Notes under the pieces: model-generated | What the model was told of the DNA's origin: nothing | The model's database searches: none | The model's input: the letters and a program-made list of their open reading frames with translations, nothing else | Program-made: the position numbers and the translations under genes | Shown: positions 24,578 to 32,191 of the stretch, in pieces | Layout of the letters: each line of letters starts with the position of its first letter | Numbering within the stretch: position 1 is the stretch's first letter | NCBI GenBank assembly: GCA_900542905.1 | Contig: UQPF01000021.1 | Span: forward strand, 1 to 33,411 | Length of the DNA: 33,411 nucleotides | Reading direction: 5' to 3' | From: an uncultured Collinsella sp. | GTDB lineage: Bacteria; Actinomycetota; Coriobacteriia; Coriobacteriales; Coriobacteriaceae

Positions 24578-25792
24578 TTAGCAAGTGGGATATTCGCCTT
24601 CCCAAACAATACGGCGATACTGGTCGGGATCCGTGTCACCTTCCGTGGAGAAGCAGAGCACGGAGCTCGTCTTGTCCAGGCCGATGAGCTCCTTGAGCTC
24701 GGCGTACTCGGGATCGAGCATGAGAGTCTCGACCAGACCGGTGGTCACCGCGCCGGACTCGCCGGAGATGACGCGCGGGTCGCCCTTCTCGGGAGCGCCC
24801 AGGGTGCGCATGCCGCGAGCGGTGACCCAGTCGGGGCAGGACACGAAGGCGGTGGCATGGTTGCGCAGGATATCCCAGCCCAGGATGTTGGGCTCGCCGC
24901 AGCACAGACCGGCCATGATGGAGGGCATGTCACCGTCCACGATACGCGGATCGCCGTCGCCGGCGGCAGCGCCCTTGTACAGGCAGGCGGCAGGCGCGCA
25001 CTCAACCACGACGAAGGTGGGCGGGTTATCGGGATACAGGTTGGTGAAGTAGCCCACCACGGCGCCGGCGAGCGAACCCACGCCAGCCTGGACAAACACG
25101 TGCGTCGGGCGGTTGATGGCCATCTCGCGCAGCTGCTCGGCAGCCTCGGAAGCCATGGTGCCGTAGCCCTCCATGATCCAAGACGGGATCTTCTCGTAGC
25201 CCTCCCAGGCGGTGTCCTGAACGATGACGCCGCGCTCGCAGGCGTCGGCCTCGGCGGCGGCCATGCGCACGCACTCGTCGTAGTTGACCTCTTCGATGGT
25301 CACCGTTGCGCCCTCGGCGGCGATGTTATCGAAGCGGGGCTTGGTGGAACCCTTGGGCATGTGAACGACGGCCTTCTGGCCCAGCTTGTTGGCAGCCCAT
25401 GCCACGCCGCGGCCATGATTGCCGTCGGTAGCGGTAAAGAAGGTGGCCTGGCCAAAGTCCTTGGCAAGCTGATCGGAGGTCAGGTAATCGAAGGTGCACT
25501 CGGCAACGTCCTTGCCGGTCTCGTCGGCAATGTAGTTGGCCATGGCAAACGATCCGCCCAGAACCTTAAAGGCGTTGAGGCCAAAGCGATAGCTCTCGTC
25601 CTTAACGCACAGGTTGGAAAGGCCTAGGCGCGCGGCCTGGCCGTCTAGGCGGGCAAGCGGAGTGACGGTGTACTGGGGGAACGACTGGTGGAAGGCGCGG
25701 GCCTTCTTCACGTGGTCGAGGCTCATGATTCCCAAGTGCTTGTCATCGCTCTTGGGCATCGTGTTGCCCGCCCACTGGATCTTATCGGCCAT
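24578..25792 (-). CDS. ygeX: 2,3-diaminopropionate ammonia-lyase
   Basis: A 404-residue PLP enzyme of fold type II. The PLP lysine is K76 in YRFGLNAFKVLGGSFA; ATDGNHGRGVAWAA binds the cofactor phosphate side. It converts 2,3-diaminopropionate to pyruvate and two ammonia. It is first in the ygeX-ygeY-ygeW transcript and supplies pyruvate and nitrogen from upstream ring-opening steps. AAGGAG lies 8 nt before the ATG. The promoter lies between two operator-like inverted repeats. Confidence 0.95.
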   Translation of the reverse strand: MADKIQWAGNTMPKSDDKHLGIMSLDHVKKARAFHQSFPQYTVTPLARLDGQAARLGLSNLCVKDESYRFGLNAFKVLGGSFAMANYIADETGKDVAECTFDYLTSDQLAKDFGQATFFTATDGNHGRGVAWAANKLGQKAVVHMPKGSTKPRFDNIAAEGATVTIEEVNYDECVRMAAAEADACERGVIVQDTAWEGYEKIPSWIMEGYGTMASEAAEQLREMAINRPTHVFVQAGVGSLAGAVVGYFTNLYPDNPPTFVVVECAPAACLYKGAAAGDGDPRIVDGDMPSIMAGLCCGEPNILGWDILRNHATAFVSCPDWVTARGMRTLGAPEKGDPRVISGESGAVTTGLVETLMLDPEYAELKELIGLDKTSSVLCFSTEGDTDPDQYRRIVWEGEYPTC

Positions 25793-25884
25793 ACGGTGAA
25801 CTCCTTAAGTCCTCTCTTGCCGGCCCCCGCATACGCGTTTCAGCCCATTCCCATTCATGCGACTGAACTTTTATGTGGATGCCA

Positions 25885-25899
25885 AACAAAAAGTTTGTT
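25885..25899. promoter_or_regulatory. operator-like inverted repeat, box 1
   Basis: AACAAA-AAG-TTTGTT, a perfect 6-3-6 inverted repeat. It overlaps the expected ygeX transcription start. An identical pair of arms occurs at 25936-25950. Confidence 0.75.
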
Positions 25900-25905
25900 A
25901 GCACT

Positions 25906-25914
25906 GTTCTATCA
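25906..25914 (-). promoter_or_regulatory. candidate extended -10 of ygeX
   Basis: On the minus strand TGA-TAGAAC fits an extended -10 (TGN followed by 4/6 of TATAAT). No clear -35 is present at the normal distance, suggesting an activator-dependent promoter. It sits between the two AACAAA-N3-TTTGTT boxes. Confidence 0.45.
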
Positions 25915-25935
25915 CACTTTTTGATTGGCAAACCT

Positions 25936-25950
25936 AACAAATTGTTTGTT
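25936..25950. promoter_or_regulatory. operator-like inverted repeat, box 2
   Basis: AACAAA-TTG-TTTGTT, with the same arms as box 1. The centres are 51 bp apart, close to five helical turns, so two dimers could sit on the same face of the helix. Confidence 0.75.
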
Positions 25951-26069
25951 GCCGTAATCGGTACCTTTTCGCCGACGAACGGTTACATAACGCAGCAACG
26001 CTTTCGTTATTTGCGAACAGGTGTGGTTTATGGCAAAGTATGCCCAAACTAATTTTTAGGAAGGCACCC

Positions 26070-26723
26070 ATGACCCCGTCACAGATTGAGTTTTACAAGC
26101 GCCTCGCACACGGTCTGGCGCTCCAGTTTGGCCCCAACTGCGAAGTCGTCGTCCACGATCTGGAGACCGAGGACGTGGACCACTCCATCGTAGTGATCGA
26201 AAACGGCCACGTCAGCGGGCGCAAACTGGGTGACGGTCCCAGCCATATTGTGCTTGAGTCCATGCACGATGGCACCACCGACGTGCACGACCGCGAGCCA
26301 TACCTCACCAAAACCGCCGATGGCAAGCTGCTCAAGTCCTCGACCATCTTTATCCGCAACGACGAAGGCAAGCCCGTCGGCATTTTGGGCATCAACTTTG
26401 ACATTACGCTTATGAAGGCTTTTGAGCGCTCGCTCGACGCTTTCACCGGCACCGGCGGCACGGGCTATACCGAGCCCGAGCCCATCACCAAAAACATCGG
26501 CGACCTGCTCGAAGACCTACTGCGCGAGTGCGAACAGTTTGTGGGCAAGCCCGCGGCGCTCATGACCAAAGACGAGCGCATTCGTGCCATTGGCTACCTC
26601 GACCGTCGCGGTGCCTTCCTCATTTCCAAGTCGAGCGAGCGCGCCTGCGAGTTCTTTGGCATCTCCAAGTACAGCTTCTATAGCTACCTCAATGAGGCCA
26701 AGGCGGCGACCGGCGACAAGTAG
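26070..26723 (+). CDS. YheO-like PAS-domain transcriptional regulator
   Basis: A 217-residue regulator. The N-terminal half is a YheO-like PAS domain (FGPNCEVVVHDL, then IFIRNDEGKPVGILGINFDI). The C-terminal half is the family's helix-turn-helix (MTKDERIRAIGYLDRRGAFL, ACEFFGISKYSFYSYLNE). The start is the ATG at 26070 with AGGAAGG 5 nt upstream; an upstream in-frame ATG at 26040 lacks one. It diverges from ygeX, and two identical inverted repeats lie between them, so it is the likely regulator of the ygeX operon. The inducer is unknown; a purine-derived metabolite is a guess. Confidence 0.9.
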   Translation: MTPSQIEFYKRLAHGLALQFGPNCEVVVHDLETEDVDHSIVVIENGHVSGRKLGDGPSHIVLESMHDGTTDVHDREPYLTKTADGKLLKSSTIFIRNDEGKPVGILGINFDITLMKAFERSLDAFTGTGGTGYTEPEPITKNIGDLLEDLLRECEQFVGKPAALMTKDERIRAIGYLDRRGAFLISKSSERACEFFGISKYSFYSYLNEAKAATGDK

Positions 26724-26806
26724 GCACTCGCTTGGATTGCCCCTCCCCTTTTGGGCGCGAGTTCTGGAAAGCACGAATCCAAGACCGAGCCGCTTGGGAA
26801 GTTCCA

Positions 26807-26812
26807 TATAAT
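26807..26812 (+). promoter_or_regulatory. consensus -10 before the 26847 gene
   Basis: A perfect TATAAT lies 35 bp upstream of the start at 26847. The -35 region is weak (ACCGAG at 17 bp). Confidence 0.5.
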
Positions 26813-26846
26813 CGATGTCATTGGTATTTCGAAAGGATGGAATAGA

Positions 26847-27821
26847 ATGGCGTTGAGCAAGGCATCGTGCACCGATCGCGGATTGATTCCGGCAATTGGT
26901 GGACATGTGCACCGCATGTTCGATGAGGGTGAAGACGACCTGTTTTCGCTGAGCCTTGACGACGTGATGGATGATCGCCCGTGGACCGCCGACGAACTCA
27001 TGAGCGGCGGGGCTCACCCGTCAAGTCCCAATCCCGCACTTGTGCCCAGGCCCGCATCTGCGCCGACTCCTGCGCAGCCGCCTGTTTCGACGCCCGCACC
27101 CACTTCGGCGCCCACGCTCGCTCCCCGCCCCGCAAGCGACCCGTCCGAGACGGCGGCATTTCTCGCTGCAGCGACGCAGGGCAAATCGGCCGACAGCACC
27201 GTTATGTACAGCGCCCAGCAGTTGCCTGTTCCTGCGGCACGCAAGCCTCCGGTCACAAGGCTCGATGAGCCCGTTGCCCATCAGGTTGTCCACGATTCCT
27301 GGGCCGCAGCCGATCTGGATGAGACCTCTACCGGCATGCCGGCGCTCGATGTTCCAGTTAACCCGCTTTTTGCCGCCAACACGAGCGCCGCGGACTATGA
27401 GGGCAGTGCGGCATATTCCGATTATTCCGATGGCCATGCTGGCACCGGTCGCATCGAGACCGAGGATTATGGCACCGCATCGAGCGATTATCTCAACGAT
27501 CCGTACGCTGCCACGCCTGCACCGGAATATGACCCGGAGGCCGCGTCCGCGCCGGCGTATACCAAAAGCACGGGCGAAGAGCGCTTCGCCGATTATTACG
27601 CCGAGGAAAAGGCACTGCGTTTCTCGGAATTTCCGCAGGCAGTCAAGGTTGCCTTTATCGCCATTATCATTGCCCTGCTCGGTGTCATTGCGTTTGAAGG
27701 ATTCCAGCTGTTCCGCGGCCCCACCCAAGCGGAGTCGGAAACCCAGCAAAAAGAGGACGATAACCAGTACCTGGACATCAACACCCTCAAGGGCGACCCC
27801 AACGACGGAGACGACGAGTAG
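26847..27821 (+). CDS. hypothetical membrane-anchored protein with disordered N-terminal region
   Basis: A 324-residue protein not assigned to a family. Residues 1-55 are acidic with DDLFSLSLDDVMDD. Residues about 57-100 are Pro/Ala/Thr-rich (APTPAQPPVSTPAPTSAP). Residues about 180-250 are rich in Asp, Tyr and Ala. One membrane helix spans about 266-287 (VAFIAIIIALLGVIAFEGFQL), leaving a 35-residue acidic C-terminal tail. With no signal peptide, the long region is probably cytoplasmic. AAAGGA lies 9 nt before the ATG; an in-frame start at 26751 would place the perfect TATAAT inside the gene. The layout recalls scaffold or cell-envelope accessory proteins, but no function can be assigned. Confidence 0.75.
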   Translation: MALSKASCTDRGLIPAIGGHVHRMFDEGEDDLFSLSLDDVMDDRPWTADELMSGGAHPSSPNPALVPRPASAPTPAQPPVSTPAPTSAPTLAPRPASDPSETAAFLAAATQGKSADSTVMYSAQQLPVPAARKPPVTRLDEPVAHQVVHDSWAAADLDETSTGMPALDVPVNPLFAANTSAADYEGSAAYSDYSDGHAGTGRIETEDYGTASSDYLNDPYAATPAPEYDPEAASAPAYTKSTGEERFADYYAEEKALRFSEFPQAVKVAFIAIIIALLGVIAFEGFQLFRGPTQAESETQQKEDDNQYLDINTLKGDPNDGDDE

Positions 27822-27891
27822 CGAGGGCTGAAGGCAGCCGCAGGATCCCGCATCCAGCATCGGCTTCTAAGTGCTGTTTTGTCATCCAACT

Positions 27892-27946
27892 ACACTTTTC
27901 CGAAGTTTTAAGGTGCCTATTTCGACACTTTTCCGGATTTTATACT
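27892..27946 (+). promoter_or_regulatory. promoter region with a direct repeat before the 27959 gene
   Basis: ACACTTTTCCG occurs at 27892-27902 and 27925-27935, 33 bp apart, near three helical turns. The -10-like TATACT at 27941-27946 puts the expected start near 27953, only about 6 nt before the ATG. Confidence 0.45.
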
Positions 27947-27958
27947 CTGTCCCTCCAG

Positions 27959-28252
27959 ATGCGCTTTACGGTGCAGGTGCTCGAGGAAGAGCTCTGCGAC
28001 GCCGACGACCCGCACGTACTGCAGATCAAGCTGCTCGGAGACGATTCGCGTGAGCCGTCGAGTTGGATGCTGTTTGCCGACGGCGCGTGCATCGTGGACG
28101 GATCCGGTGCCTTTGCCCGTGAGTGCTTCTGCGAGGGAGCCGAGGTGTTTTTGGACCTGTGCCGAGATGCCGTCGGGGCTGCCGAGCTGCGCCAGTGGAG
28201 CCAGAGGGAGTACGAACTGCTGAGCGCCGCGCGTGGGGTTGCGGGGATGTAG
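27959..28252 (+). CDS. small acidic hypothetical protein
   Basis: A 97-residue acidic protein (MRFTVQVLEEELCDADDP, FADGACIVDGSGAFARECFC, ending RGVAGM). Codon third positions are strongly G/C, as in neighbouring real genes. No ribosome binding site precedes the ATG (CCCTCCAG); a TATACT -10 ends 12 bp upstream, so translation from a near-leaderless mRNA is plausible. It is followed by an 11-bp GC-rich hairpin. No family is recognised and no transmembrane segment is present. Confidence 0.65.
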   Translation: MRFTVQVLEEELCDADDPHVLQIKLLGDDSREPSSWMLFADGACIVDGSGAFARECFCEGAEVFLDLCRDAVGAAELRQWSQREYELLSAARGVAGM

Positions 28253-28261
28253 GCAGACGCA

Positions 28262-28288
28262 GGCGGCGTGCAGCCGTTGCACGCCGCC
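28262..28288 (+). terminator. GC-rich hairpin after the 97-residue gene
   Basis: GGCGGCGTGCA (28262-28272) pairs perfectly with TGCACGCCGCC (28278-28288) around GCCGT. No T run follows, so termination would be partial. Confidence 0.5.
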
Positions 28289-28303
28289 GCTCAGGCCACG
28301 CGA

Positions 28304-28339
28304 TGTCAAAAGACTGACACTTGTGTATGCCTTTTGACA
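28304..28339. repeat. inverted repeat TGTCAAAAG/CTTTTGACA
   Basis: Perfect 9-bp arms at 28304-28312 and 28331-28339 with an 18-nt loop, in the 285-bp gap between the 97-residue gene and the restriction-like island. The rest of the gap shows no gene. Confidence 0.5.
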
Positions 28340-28491
28340 GTCCGAAAGCGCTAGCGAAGTTCATTGATGCCGCGGCTAGATGCGCAGCAGTAAAGAGATG
28401 CTGAATACAAATCGCACCCATCTCCAATGGATCCAACACGTCAAAATAAGCACAGATACCCGAGCGCTTATGCTACATGGAAGCACAGAGA

Positions 28492-28530
28492 GGCCCGCGT
28501 TCCGAACCACCACAGCTCGGAACGCGGGCC
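28492..28530 (-). terminator. hairpin terminator of the controller/effector operon
   Basis: A perfect 14-bp stem (GGCCCGCGTTCCGA at 28492-28505 with its complement at 28517-28530), 7 bp beyond the stop of the 549-residue gene. The following bases (CTCTCTGTG on the minus strand) are only moderately T-rich. Confidence 0.7.
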
Positions 28531-28537
28531 CCAGCAA

Positions 28538-30187
28538 CTAATTCTTTTCGGATAATCCCAATCCAGTAATCTCCTGATAGCGCCGCTTCAACGTATACGC
28601 ATCGGGAAGCCTAGAGATCCTCTGATGAATCAACTCATTAAAATCCGCCAGATTTCCGATTACGACATCGATGCCGCCAGCAGCGTTGAGCAAATCGACG
28701 TACGTCATAAAGCGAAACTCGAACGGAATGCCCTCGATTTCCTTTGTGCATCCATCATGAAAGTCAATCAGTCTCGAAACGTCATGGGCAACGTACGTGA
28801 CTCTAACGGTCATGTCGTAGGGTTCGTTGCGCAACTTCGCCTCGTGCTCGTGGTAGCGCACAGTTTCATGCAGGGAGTTAATGTGCGCCTGAATGTACTC
28901 ATCCCGCAGACCGCCACCGTGTGCCTCATAGGCCTCGATATGTGCACGATTTGAAAGGTCCAAGTATTCAACATCGCCATATTTGCGCCCCGAAGCGTTC
29001 GTCTCGTTCACGGAAGAGCCGAGACCCCTTGCGAACCAGCCCTCTTCCGGATGAATGCAGCGGGTAAGGAAATCTACCAGCCTCTGATCGAGAACGCCCT
29101 TGGTTAAACTGTTTGAGATCCCCACGCGCTTGACAAAAGCCTTGATGGAATCGACGCCGATCGGCTCCAAAGGCGTCTTCGTTTGACGAGAATCGGCAAT
29201 GAGAATCAAATAACAACGAATAATGTGAGCAACGCGTCTTCTCGTCGTGTAGGGCAACTCTGCCAGAATGCTAAAGACATCGGCAAGCAGAATCGAGCCG
29301 TTCCCAGTCTGCCGGGAGAGTTTCGTTTCGGCCCATGCTTCGTCAAGTGAATAGACGGACTTGGCGTTGTTGAGGTATGGATTCTCCTGAGTGGGATGAT
29401 ACATGGAGTTCCAAAGCGCCTTTACATTGCTCGAACGGGGCGTGCATTCGTAAATCGCCCTGCCGGGGAATCTGTCAACCATCTCAAGCGTAAGCAACTC
29501 AAAGTAGAGCATAAACTGGTACGGCTCAAAAGGAATGAAGCCCAAGTCGATAACATCGTCGGCAAGCGTATCGCATCTCGAGAACGATCCGAGAAGGCCT
29601 CGGAAAGTTTCTCCAGCGACGTCAGGTTCGATATCACCAAACAGGGCGGCGACGTCTGAAACGTCAGTTTCATGTATTCCGGCTATCCTCTCAGAGCCGA
29701 AGGGCGGGTCAATACCGATAGAACTGATTACAGCATTGATGGCGTCGAAAGTGGCGGCAGGAACGTTAAGAATGCCTCTAATCCTATCGAGACCGAGGTG
29801 CTGCTCCACGACAAGGGTACGAATGAGCGGAGCACAGCCAATCAAAGCGATTGCATGACTCCTTGCCATGAACTGCTTCTCCTCGAGTTTTTCTTCGAGC
29901 TTGAAGTAGCCGTTCGCGAGCTCTTCCATTTCATGGTCGACGCCAACCGCGGCGCTAATGACGTCCTTCAATTCCTTTGAGGGACTATCGTAGTTCTCAA
30001 GCCAAAAGCTCCACATCTCGCTGAAGCGATCGGAGATCTCTTCAGCGGGAATCCTGGATTCCTCAGGGCCGTTCTCGTAATAGTCCGCAACCTGAATCGC
30101 GGCGCTTTCCATCGAGTTCGGATCTATAGGCAGGGACGCCGCCAGAAGCGCTTCGCATATTTCAGAAATGTTTGCACTGCTACTCAT
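28538..30187 (-). CDS. putative restriction endonuclease-like effector
   Basis: A 549-residue protein not recognised by name. It overlaps the controller gene by 8 nt (ATGAGTAG) and lies opposite a C5-cytosine methyltransferase, so a restriction endonuclease is the natural expectation. Residues 1-400 are mainly helical. Around 402-500 the order of elements fits a PD-(D/E)xK core: KYGDVEYLD (D405), a strand HIEAYEAH (E421, H423), an amphipathic helix (429-451), a strand MTVRVTYVAHDV (459-470), a helix, and a strand FEFRFMTYVDLL. The third catalytic residue would be His instead of Lys, which is unusual. The fold call is inference from the residue pattern. G+C is lower than in the flanking core genes, suggesting transfer. 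Alternatives: a non-nuclease defence effector or an inactive remnant. Confidence 0.6.
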   Translation of the reverse strand: MSSSANISEICEALLAASLPIDPNSMESAAIQVADYYENGPEESRIPAEEISDRFSEMWSFWLENYDSPSKELKDVISAAVGVDHEMEELANGYFKLEEKLEEKQFMARSHAIALIGCAPLIRTLVVEQHLGLDRIRGILNVPAATFDAINAVISSIGIDPPFGSERIAGIHETDVSDVAALFGDIEPDVAGETFRGLLGSFSRCDTLADDVIDLGFIPFEPYQFMLYFELLTLEMVDRFPGRAIYECTPRSSNVKALWNSMYHPTQENPYLNNAKSVYSLDEAWAETKLSRQTGNGSILLADVFSILAELPYTTRRRVAHIIRCYLILIADSRQTKTPLEPIGVDSIKAFVKRVGISNSLTKGVLDQRLVDFLTRCIHPEEGWFARGLGSSVNETNASGRKYGDVEYLDLSNRAHIEAYEAHGGGLRDEYIQAHINSLHETVRYHEHEAKLRNEPYDMTVRVTYVAHDVSRLIDFHDGCTKEIEGIPFEFRFMTYVDLLNAAGGIDVVIGNLADFNELIHQRISRLPDAYTLKRRYQEITGLGLSEKN

Positions 30188-30443
30188 TTACACGCTCCCA
30201 TAAAGGTTGAGGCTCATAAGCGATAAGGCCATCAAGATCGTCGCTTACCGCACTGAAGGTTAATCCGCAGGCACAAAGCACTTGAGAAAGCTCAGAGACA
30301 GTTATGCGCTTGGAGCCGCTTTCCAGTTTCGAAATCGACGCTTGCTGGCATCCCGTTGCCTCAGCGAGCGCCGCCTGTGACATCCCGGAGCGTCTCCGCC
30401 ATTTAGCGATAAGTCTCCCGAGAGAAAGATTGAAGTCTTCCAT
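30180..30443 (-). CDS. Xre-family helix-turn-helix controller protein
   Basis: An 87-residue single-domain regulator of the size of restriction-modification C proteins. The helix-turn-helix covers about residues 22-41 (SQAALAEATGCQQASISKLE). The start is the ATG at 30443 with AAGGGGG 6 nt upstream; an in-frame ATG at 30488 would add 15 residues and lies in a 10-bp palindrome (ATGATATCAT, 30479-30488). Its stop overlaps the start of the 549-residue gene, so the two are co-translated. Its likely binding site is the 27-bp palindrome at 30494-30520. Confidence 0.85.
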   Translation of the reverse strand: MEDFNLSLGRLIAKWRRRSGMSQAALAEATGCQQASISKLESGSKRITVSELSQVLCACGLTFSAVSDDLDGLIAYEPQPLWERVNE

Positions 30444-30493
30444 AAACGCCCCCTTCCGGCAGCAACCCATGCTTGTATATGATATCATCTCAT

Positions 30494-30520
30494 GAGCTCA
30501 TTCCATATTGGAATGAGCTC
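30494..30520. promoter_or_regulatory. 27-bp perfect palindrome, candidate controller operator
   Basis: GAGCTCATTCCA and TGGAATGAGCTC flank a TAT centre. It occupies the short region between the controller gene and the divergent methyltransferase, 23 bp before the methyltransferase ATG, so binding could shut off one or both directions. Confidence 0.8.
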
Positions 30521-30543
30521 TACTATTCAGGAGGATTGCTTTA

Positions 30544-31635
30544 ATGAAGCGTTTCGTCAGCCTTTATTCGGGAGCGGGCGGTCTCGACCTCGGCTTCATC
30601 GCCGCCGGGTTCACCCCCGTATTTGCGAACGATATCAACCCGGACGCCATGAAAACCTACGCTGCCGCGATGGACGCGATCTCGAAGAAGACCGGCAAAA
30701 CACTGAGCCACAGGATAGTCACGGGAGATATTAGGGAGGTTGAGGAACTGCCCGGAAGGGGTTCGGCGGAGCTAGTCATTGGAGGACCGCCCTGTCAGGG
30801 CTTCTCGGTCGCGGGGAAGATGGACCCGAACGACCCCCGCTCGCGTCACGTCTTCGACTTCCTCGGCATGGTCGAGAGGGTCCAGCCCCAAGCGTTCGTG
30901 ATGGAGAACGTCAAGGCACTCGCCAAGAACAAACGCTGGGCTGGAACTATTGCCGACATCCGCAAGAAGGCGGAAGAGATTGGCTACAAAACCAACCTTG
31001 AGGTACTGAACAGTGCCAATTACGGCGTCCCGCAGACCAGAGAGCGCATGTTCCTTGTCGGGATCAAGGACCCCTGCATCGAGTACAACTACCCACAGCC
31101 GACAGTCAAGGAATGGGTGGGTGTGGCCGACGCCCTGCGCGGGCTGCCTCCTCTCGGCGAGCCGGGCAATGATCAGACTTGCAAGGCGAAGGTAACTACG
31201 GCAAAAAGCCCCGTGCTCCGCCCGTCGCCGTTTGCAGGCATGCTGTTCAACGGCCAAGGCCGCCCGATGGACATGGACAAGCCCGCGCCGACGCTTCCCG
31301 CCTCAATGGGCGGGAACAGAACGCCGATTGTCGATCAAGAGACGCTCGAAACCGGAGCGACCCAATGGGTCGAAAAATACCACGAAGAGCTTCAGAAAGG
31401 CGGGAAAGTAGCCGATAGCGTTCCTCCTCGCCTTCGCCGCATCTCGGTCCAGGAAGCCGCCACCATACAGACCTTCCCGAGGGATATGCCTTGGTATGGT
31501 TCGCAATGCTCCCGCTATCGGCAAATTGGAAACGCCGTTCCTCCCAAGATGGCCTTTGCGGTTGCGCAATCTGTCGCAGAAGCCCTTGGCATGGATATAG
31601 ACGCAAACCCCTCTCTGCTTGACGAGCTAGGTTAG
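30544..31635 (+). CDS. DNA C5-cytosine methyltransferase
   Basis: A 363-residue type II-style enzyme with the standard motif order: I (SLYSGAGGLDLGF, 6-18), IV with nucleophile C84 (GGPPCQGFS), VI (ENV, 121-123), VIII (QTRERMFLVG, 164-173), a variable target-recognition region of about 110 residues, IX (RRISVQEAATIQTFP) and X (QIGNAVPP, 327-334). It methylates cytosine C5 in a specific DNA site; the site cannot be read from sequence. AGGAGG lies 9 nt before the ATG. It diverges from the controller/effector operon across the 27-bp palindrome. Confidence 0.96.
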   Translation: MKRFVSLYSGAGGLDLGFIAAGFTPVFANDINPDAMKTYAAAMDAISKKTGKTLSHRIVTGDIREVEELPGRGSAELVIGGPPCQGFSVAGKMDPNDPRSRHVFDFLGMVERVQPQAFVMENVKALAKNKRWAGTIADIRKKAEEIGYKTNLEVLNSANYGVPQTRERMFLVGIKDPCIEYNYPQPTVKEWVGVADALRGLPPLGEPGNDQTCKAKVTTAKSPVLRPSPFAGMLFNGQGRPMDMDKPAPTLPASMGGNRTPIVDQETLETGATQWVEKYHEELQKGGKVADSVPPRLRRISVQEAATIQTFPRDMPWYGSQCSRYRQIGNAVPPKMAFAVAQSVAEALGMDIDANPSLLDELG

Positions 31636-32191
31636 ACAATAAGGGCCCGCAATGTGGCTACCGCCCCAAAACTTTGCCGAGGGTTTCATCCAAGCTCTCC
31701 CGCTCGAGGTCTGCAAGGTCCAGTCGATAACTCAAATCGCGAATGCGATCCGGAACGTCCTTGAGAAAGTTGTTAGTCCTGGCAGAATAGCATCGTATAT
31801 CACGAACAAGATAAGCAGTTTTTAGCCCCTTTTCATCTGCCCTGAGAAGCTGCTACAGGTTTATGAAGCCGGTCGTTCAACAACATGTCCCGCAAAAGAG
31901 CATACGGCCTTTAATTTGCATCAGATTCTAAACGTCACGCATGAGAAATCAGCGAGGCCCCAAGTTAAAGCGAGAGCCGAACTCACTCACGGCACGCTAC
32001 AGCCGTGAACCCTCCAAGCCCGCCAGCCGTTCAGATGTTCCAAATGATATACAGCTTGAAACCTGGCGACTTGAATCGAAGGTCATTCCTGGGACTATCG
32101 GTAGGCAGCCTATCTGCATGCGTTGATCTATCAAATTGGCCTTGATGCCAAGGTATATCCAACACTCGCCCACCGTTCTCAGCACATCTCC
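31636..32191. other. 556-bp gap with gene remnant
   Basis: No intact gene was found. The left part holds a minus-strand remnant (31658-31852). The rest has only short frames with poor codon usage and no ribosome binding sites; a 62-codon minus-strand frame at 31997-32185 shows no family features. Confidence 0.6.
31658..31852 (-). pseudogene. 3' remnant of an unidentified gene
   Basis: Read from an in-frame TAG at 31853-31855 to the stop at 31658, 64 codons look like the C-terminus of a real protein (EKGLKTAYLVRDIRCYSART, then DRIRDLSYRLDLADLERESL, ending KVLGR). No start codon or ribosome binding site is present. Coding-like residues continue upstream of the in-frame stop (TTGFINL), which suggests a nonsense mutation plus truncation. 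The family is not recognised. It lies next to the methyltransferase, consistent with decay at the edge of a mobile island. Confidence 0.45.

Noticed and set aside
31997..32185. A 62-codon minus-strand frame
   Set aside because: There is no ribosome binding site, no family features and no codon bias like the neighbouring genes.
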